This document shows positions 52,986-57,996 of a DNA stretch of 57,996 nucleotides, in pieces. The notes below the pieces were generated by a model. The model had not been told where the DNA came from, searched no databases, and worked only from the letters and a program-made list of their open reading frames with translations. Source of the stretch: Saprospiraceae bacterium (GTDB taxonomy: Bacteria > Bacteroidota > Bacteroidia > Chitinophagales > Saprospiraceae); assembly GCA_020631355.1 (NCBI GenBank), contig JAHDHL010000032.1:1-57996 (forward strand), read 5' to 3'. Within the stretch, counting starts at the first letter, position 1, and every line of letters begins with the position of its first letter. A program made the position numbers and the translations under genes.

Positions 52986-54509
52986 ATGCAATTGAACGAA
53001 CAGGAAATCGTTCGTCGGGAGGCGTTGCAAAAATTGAGGGATTTGGGTATTGACCCATATCCTGCTGAGCAATTTGATGTCAATGCCTTTGCGGCAGACA
53101 TTAAATCGAATTTTGACGCTGAGCAAAACAATTTTCAAAATGTGAGCCTGGCCGGCCGAGTCATGGCCGTTAGGGGTAAGGGTAAGGTTACCTTTGCCGA
53201 ATTACAGGATTCATCAGGCAGGATCCAATTGTTCATCAAGAGGGATTCCATATGTCCCGGAGAGGATAAGACCCTTTATAATCCCGTAATCACCAAGTTG
53301 TTGGATTTGGGTGATTTTGTTGGTGTCAAGGGAGAGGTTTTCGTCACGAAAACGGGCGAAACTTCCATTAGGGTCAATGAATTCAAGTATTTGAGCAAGT
53401 CCCTTAAGCCGCTACCTGTAGTAAAGAGAATCAAGAATGAGGAGACGGGAGAGGATGAGGTATTTGATGCATTCACGGACCCTGAACTGAGATACAGGCA
53501 ACGTTATGTGGATTTGGTAGTGAATCCGCAAGTAAGGGATATATTCATCAAGAGGAGTAAGGTCATCAGTTCCATGAGGAATTACTTCAATGACCAGGGT
53601 TGGATGGAAGTGGAAACACCCGTACTTCAACCTTTGCATGGTGGTGCTGCAGCAAGACCCTTTGCAACCCATCATAATTCCTTGGATATACCATTGTACT
53701 TAAGAATAGCCAATGAGTTGTACCTCAAGCGTTTGATAGTTGGTGGTTTTGATGGAGTATATGAGTTTGGTAAGATGTTCCGTAATGAGGGTATGGATCG
53801 AACTCATAATCCCGAATTCACTTCCATGGAAATCTATGTGGCGTACAAGGACTATATCTGGATGATGGGTATGGTTGAGGAATGTATAGAGAAAGTAGCG
53901 ATTGCTGTCACAGGAGATACCAAAGTGAATGTAGAGGGTAACGAGATAGATTTCAAGGGCCCTTACAGAAGGCTATCGATGTATGATTCCATTAAGGAAT
54001 ACACAGGTATTGATGTGTCTGAAATGGATGAGGCCGAACTGAGACAGGTTTGTAAGGACTTGCATATACCCACTGATAATTCTATGGGTAAGGGTAAGTT
54101 GATTGATGAGATTTTTGGTGAAAAGGTCGAGGATAATCTGATTCAACCGACATACATTACCGATTATCCGATAGAGATGACTCCTTTGGCCAAGAAGCAC
54201 CGTTCTAAGGATGGTTTGGTGGAAAGGTTCGAGCTTTTCGTCAATGGAAAGGAAATTGCCAATGCGTACTCCGAGTTGAATGACCCGATAGACCAAAGGG
54301 AAAGATTCGAAGACCAATTGAAATTGGCCGCTCGTGGTGATGATGAGGCAATGGTACTCGATGAGGATTTCCTTAGGGCACTTGAGTATGGTATGCCTCC
54401 TACTTCAGGTTTGGGTATAGGTATCGATCGTTTGACGATGATGCTTACTGGACAGGTTTCGATACAAGAGGTACTTTTCTTCCCTCAAATGAAGCCGGAA
54501 AGAAAGGAT
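52986..54509 (+). CDS. lysS: Lysyl-tRNA synthetase (class II)
   Basis: Charges tRNA-Lys. The 508-residue product has an N-terminal OB-fold for the anticodon ([18 protein letters not shown]), the class II catalytic core with motif 1 ([17 protein letters not shown]), motif 2 ([16 protein letters not shown]) and motif 3 ([14 protein letters not shown]), and a family-typical end [13 protein letters not shown]. The frame is open to an ATG at 52962 that directly abuts an AAGGAGGA, too close for a ribosome site; the ATG at 52986 gives the family's usual [11 protein letters not shown]. The last codon is followed by a TAA, then a strong terminator. Stop ends at 54512. Confidence 0.94.
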
Positions 54510-54538
54510 TAATAGGATTATGTCCAATTATAATAACT

Positions 54539-54571
54539 AAGGGAACTGAGTTAATCAGTTCCCTTTTTTTA
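54539..54571 (+). terminator. Terminator of lysS
   Basis: An 11-bp stem (54539-54549 with 54555-54565, 5-nt loop) followed by a run of seven T. Confidence 0.9.
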
Positions 54572-54809
54572 TGCTTGGTTCTAATCGTAATCTTTGATTT
54601 TTGTATTGTGGAATTGATATAATTTCCCTCAAGAATTACATGAGAAATTATTCAATATGCCATTCAAATAATATCAATTTTTACGCTGTCACGTTTTTTA
54701 AATTGCTGTGTAATTATTTGTAATACAGTTAGTTAATGTTGCTGGGGTGTTAAGATTTCTACCTGTATGGTTACAATATTCCAATACATTCAGTCATAAA
54801 CTTTTAGAA

Positions 54810-54833
54810 TATTATTAACAGCTGTTAATAATA
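54810..54833. promoter_or_regulatory. Perfect 24-bp palindrome upstream of the adhesin gene
   Basis: TATTATTAACAG followed directly by its reverse complement (CTGTTAATAATA). It lies about 35 bp before a weak -33 TTG, a place for an activator or repressor site. Confidence 0.6.
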
Positions 54834-54980
54834 CCGAAGGTAGGCATAATGATTGCTATGATAATGATTGAATGAAAAACACCAAATCCCCCATATTTTT
54901 TAACAGAGGATCGTCTTACTAATTGACTATGAACGAACATGATGCACCACTAAAGTCAATGCCTTTTATGATGTTCCTTT

Positions 54981-57900
54981 ATGATGCGACAGGTAAATAT
55001 GGAACCAGTTCTACACAATCAGCTTTCCAAATCTTTTCTGTTAGGATGTATAATCCTATTCTTTTCTTCCCATCTGTCTGCTGAAAATAGCAATGAGTGC
55101 TTGGGAGAGTCAAGACTGAACAGCACTATCGTATGTCCCTCGGTCACGATAGATGCCGACAATACGAATATTTGTCCGGGAGAGTGCATTAACCTTACGG
55201 CTAATCCTACGGACATTCTGGAAACAACAAGTTATGCCTCATCAACTATTCCTTATGACCCATTCCCATTCGTAGGTACGACACAGGTGTTTTCAGGTGC
55301 CGGCGATAACGAATGGTCATCTGCCTTATCAATTCCGTTTGATTTTTGTTATTACGGAGGTACTTACAACCAGTTCGTGATAGGTTCCAATGGTTTGATT
55401 TCCTTTGATGCGTCATATGCTGGTAACACTTGTGACCCTTTGATAGATTCAGCCGTTCCCGGTGACAACAGTGTGCTGAATTCAATCATGGGAGCATACA
55501 GTGATTTGGATCCCTCCTCAGGTGGTGAGATTTATTATGATACTTATGGAATTGCTCCTTGTAGGGCAGTTGTGATTTCATTCAATAATGTCCCAATGGT
55601 GGGCTGTACAGGAGTAACCACCACTTTCCAAATCGTATTGTTCGAAAATACGAATGTAGTCGAAATTCACACGGATGTTAAACCGAACTGTTCGGCCACA
55701 AACTCAGGGGCAACTATCCAGGCTATCCAGAATGCAACGGGTAGCCAAGCGGTTGCAGTTGCTGGTCGGAATTATCCATCTACCTGGAATGTGAATTCCG
55801 ATGCAGTAAGATTCACTCCAGATGGTAATAATACAGTCACTTTGACATGGTTTGATGAGAATGGTACTGTAATCGGTTCAGGTAATTCAGTCAATAATCT
55901 TTGCCCGTCAAGTAATACTTTCTATCAGGTTTCAGCTTCCTATTCAGATTGCCAAGGAAACCAATCCTTTGCAGTCTCTGCTTCTGTGAATATTGTAGTA
56001 GAAGACGTGGATGCACCTACATTTACCCAAGTACCGGCTGATATTACTGTAAATTGCGAAGTGGGACCACCAATCGAACCCAATACAACAGGCCCCTGTG
56101 AAACGGATGATGTTTGTGCCGATGATGATTGTGATACCGATATAGAAATAACCCTCTCAACAAGTTCGACTCAAACCAACAATGGTTCTGCCACTGATTA
56201 TTGTTACGAGGTTACAAGAACTTGGACTGCAACCGACGACGCAGGAAATATGACTTCTGCTACTCAAATCATAACTGTACAGGATACTACTGCACCTGTA
56301 ATTACAGGTGTTCCCAATGATACCATACTGTATTGTGAATCCAATATTCCATCACCTCCGGGGATTACTTGCTCTACAAACAAGGGGATTTGTGGATTGG
56401 ATAATTGTGATCCCAATATCACGATAACATTCAGTGAAACAAGTACCCAAACTTTTACAGGGTCTTGTACCGATACGAATTATGAAATTGTCAGAACTTG
56501 GACGGGAACGGATGCTTGTGGAAATGTAACCATCGCCGAACAAACTATTTCCATGCGTTGTGAATGTTGTGGTAATGGTATTGATGACGATGATGATGGG
56601 CTTATCGATGGTCGTGACCCTGAATGTCCATGTTCCAATACTGTGATTGATACGGATTGTGATACCCTCAATTATTATTTCCTTCCTCCTGTTTGGAATC
56701 AACCACAAGAAATTTATAATCAACCCTCTAGTCTTATCGTAACTTCTTCATATCCTACAGCGAATATCGTTGTAAGGACTGGTGATAATTCATTCTATCA
56801 AACTTATACTGTTGTACAAGGAACTCCTACAGAAATTCCTCTCACAACAGCACTAATGCAAACCTTTAATGCCAATACGATTGAGTCCGATAAGGGATTT
56901 ATCATAGAATCTGATAGATTGGTTCAGGTATATTATAGAATTGATGGTGCCAATAATAAGATTATGATGACGGTTAAAGGAGAGAATGCATTAGGGCAGG
57001 CTTTTCGTACAGGTTCTCAGACCAACACTTGTGGCACACCCAACACCACCAAAAGAGAAAACCATTTCATTTCCGTTATGGCAATTGAGGATAATACTAC
57101 CATCAATTTTGAATTCGATGTTGATATGTGGGGTATTACAGGTAATACCCATAGTATTGTACTGGATGCAGGAGAAACATACTTGATAAGGGATAATGAT
57201 GTGAATCAAACCATTACGGGTTCTCTCGTTACTTCCGATAAACCAATCGCAGTAATTAGTGGTTCACAGCACACCCGTGGTTGTGGGACCTACGGTCGTG
57301 ATGGCGGTATAGATCAAATTGTTCCAACTTGTTTGATGTCAACGGATTATGTTGTGGTAAAATCAAAGGGTGATTTTTATCAGAATTATGCCGCTGTTGT
57401 TGCCATAGATAATAATACCCAAGTATTTGAGAATGGTTCCTATCTGACCACTTTGGCTCAGGCAGGTGATTATATCCAGATCAACCTCTCAGGTAATGAG
57501 GGGGACCCCACTAGTATTACTGCGAATAAGCCCATATACGTTTATCATTTTGGAGGTATTTCCTCAACGAATGGTGAAACAGGTATGGCCATTGCAGGTC
57601 CGATTGATAATTGTTCAGGAGACCAGTACACAGAATTTCCTAAGTTCAATGGTGGTGGTTATCATTCAGCTTATGTTGTTGTACCTAATGCAGGTTTGTC
57701 TTCCCTTGAATTGAATGGCCAACCCTATACGAATTATACTACAGCATTACCCGTTCCGGGTATTCCGGGTTATTCAGCCGTATGGTTTGATGATACGGAT
57801 TTGTTGACAAATAATATTCTAACTTCTAATGAGAATTATCACGCCGCCTTGCTGGTAGGAATTAATAATAAATCTGGTACGATGGGCTACATCACCAGTT

Positions 57901-57996
57901 TCAAGGATAAGATTGATGTATTCCATCCTGAGACAGGAGCACCATCTGTATCCTACTTTCTGGATTCCGTCGTTTGTGTCAATGAGTCAGTCGACC
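54981..57996 (+). CDS. Large secreted adhesin with HYR and IgGFc-binding-like domains, 5' part
   Basis: The ATG at 54981 opens a frame with no stop to the window end (about 1005 residues). Signal peptide (about 17-37, LLGCIILFFSSHLSA; ATG 54984 and 54999 are alternatives). N-terminal nidogen-like/PKD-like region (SIPFDFCYYGGTYNQFVIGSNGLISFD), two HYR repeats (about 343-523: TFTQVPADITVNCE, APVITGVPNDTILYCE, with TRTWTATDDAGN), a metal-binding-like NGIDDDDDGLIDGRDPEC loop (about 530) and an IgGFc_binding-type domain (about 607-940: ISGSQHTRGCGTYG, DQIVPTCLMSTDYVVVKSKGD, PIYVYHFGG). A CTD of type A or B is expected beyond the window. Surface adhesin by inference. Confidence 0.85.
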   Translation, partial: MMRQVNMEPVLHNQLSKSFLLGCIILFFSSHLSAENSNECLGESRLNSTIVCPSVTIDADNTNICPGECINLTANPTDILETTSYASSTIPYDPFPFVGTTQVFSGAGDNEWSSALSIPFDFCYYGGTYNQFVIGSNGLISFDASYAGNTCDPLIDSAVPGDNSVLNSIMGAYSDLDPSSGGEIYYDTYGIAPCRAVVISFNNVPMVGCTGVTTTFQIVLFENTNVVEIHTDVKPNCSATNSGATIQAIQNATGSQAVAVAGRNYPSTWNVNSDAVRFTPDGNNTVTLTWFDENGTVIGSGNSVNNLCPSSNTFYQVSASYSDCQGNQSFAVSASVNIVVEDVDAPTFTQVPADITVNCEVGPPIEPNTTGPCETDDVCADDDCDTDIEITLSTSSTQTNNGSATDYCYEVTRTWTATDDAGNMTSATQIITVQDTTAPVITGVPNDTILYCESNIPSPPGITCSTNKGICGLDNCDPNITITFSETSTQTFTGSCTDTNYEIVRTWTGTDACGNVTIAEQTISMRCECCGNGIDDDDDGLIDGRDPECPCSNTVIDTDCDTLNYYFLPPVWNQPQEIYNQPSSLIVTSSYPTANIVVRTGDNSFYQTYTVVQGTPTEIPLTTALMQTFNANTIESDKGFIIESDRLVQVYYRIDGANNKIMMTVKGENALGQAFRTGSQTNTCGTPNTTKRENHFISVMAIEDNTTINFEFDVDMWGITGNTHSIVLDAGETYLIRDNDVNQTITGSLVTSDKPIAVISGSQHTRGCGTYGRDGGIDQIVPTCLMSTDYVVVKSKGDFYQNYAAVVAIDNNTQVFENGSYLTTLAQAGDYIQINLSGNEGDPTSITANKPIYVYHFGGISSTNGETGMAIAGPIDNCSGDQYTEFPKFNGGGYHSAYVVVPNAGLSSLELNGQPYTNYTTALPVPGIPGYSAVWFDDTDLLTNNILTSNENYHAALLVGINNKSGTMGYITSFKDKIDVFHPETGAPSVSYFLDSVVCVNESVD

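Larger units (their letters stand above)
54513..54980. promoter_or_regulatory. Intergenic region upstream of the adhesin gene
   Basis: About 470 bp. It holds the lysS terminator (54539-54571), a perfect 24-bp palindrome (54810-54833) and a weak promoter-like TTG-N23-TATTTTTT (54868-54901). The rest is AT-rich. Confidence 0.6.

Overview
The window is a chromosomal segment of a Bacteroidota bacterium, most likely a marine, gliding, polymer-degrading lineage of the Saprospiria type. This is inferred from type IX secretion (T9SS) C-terminal sorting domains on at least seven proteins, a giant SprB-repeat protein, gldH, the phylum-specific promoter form TTG-N18..20-TAnnTTTG, scarcity of Shine-Dalgarno sites, and the carboxynorspermidine route to spermidine. 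No rRNA, tRNA, IS element, prophage or CRISPR array was seen.

Layout: a tandem 113-114 bp repeat, each copy ending in an intrinsic terminator (1-246), then pdxH and hisS. A TonB-like protein with an inserted PKD domain, two divergent glycosyltransferases and a 6-pyruvoyl-tetrahydropterin synthase/QueD follow. Two T9SS cargo proteins (one an Omp28-type thioredoxin-fold protein) precede parE, whose product ends in a perfect EF-hand loop. Next are a TIM-barrel isomerase, marC, an Lrp regulator and a polyamine group (agmatinase, DoxX, carboxynorspermidine synthase), with nspC 14 kb further on. From 16.7 to 35 kb lie a MORN-type lipoprotein, a 1741-residue SprB-repeat protein, ybaK and three large secreted proteins (GH81 beta-1,3-glucanase, a BNR/PKD/LamG protein, a GH74-like propeller). 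From 35 to 42.6 kb the minus strand carries a B12-binding sensor plus histidine kinase pair, an operon gldH-thioredoxin-ABC1 kinase, and grpE-dnaJ. The rest holds a MauG-type peroxidase with an outer membrane protein, a FadB-like fusion enzyme, a rhodanese, a T9SS protein, a nitroreductase, DUF4920 and HD-domain proteins, two paralogous cysteine-rich lipoproteins, lysS, and the 5' part of another large adhesin.

Most notable system: a protein with the complete CarH-type adenosylcobalamin light-sensing signature (W-x9-EH plus ExHxxG) but no MerR DNA-binding domain. It overlaps by 4 bp a soluble histidine kinase gene, and the pair sits behind a canonical Bacteroidota promoter whose -33 element lies inside a palindrome. 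I read this as a candidate B12/light-responsive two-component input module. Also notable: an SD-led 22-codon ORF with its own terminator (30.63-30.75 kb), a frameshifted small membrane-protein gene before the GH81 gene, and a paralogous lipoprotein family with conserved cysteine spacing.

All functions are assigned from motifs and remembered family features; no database search was possible.
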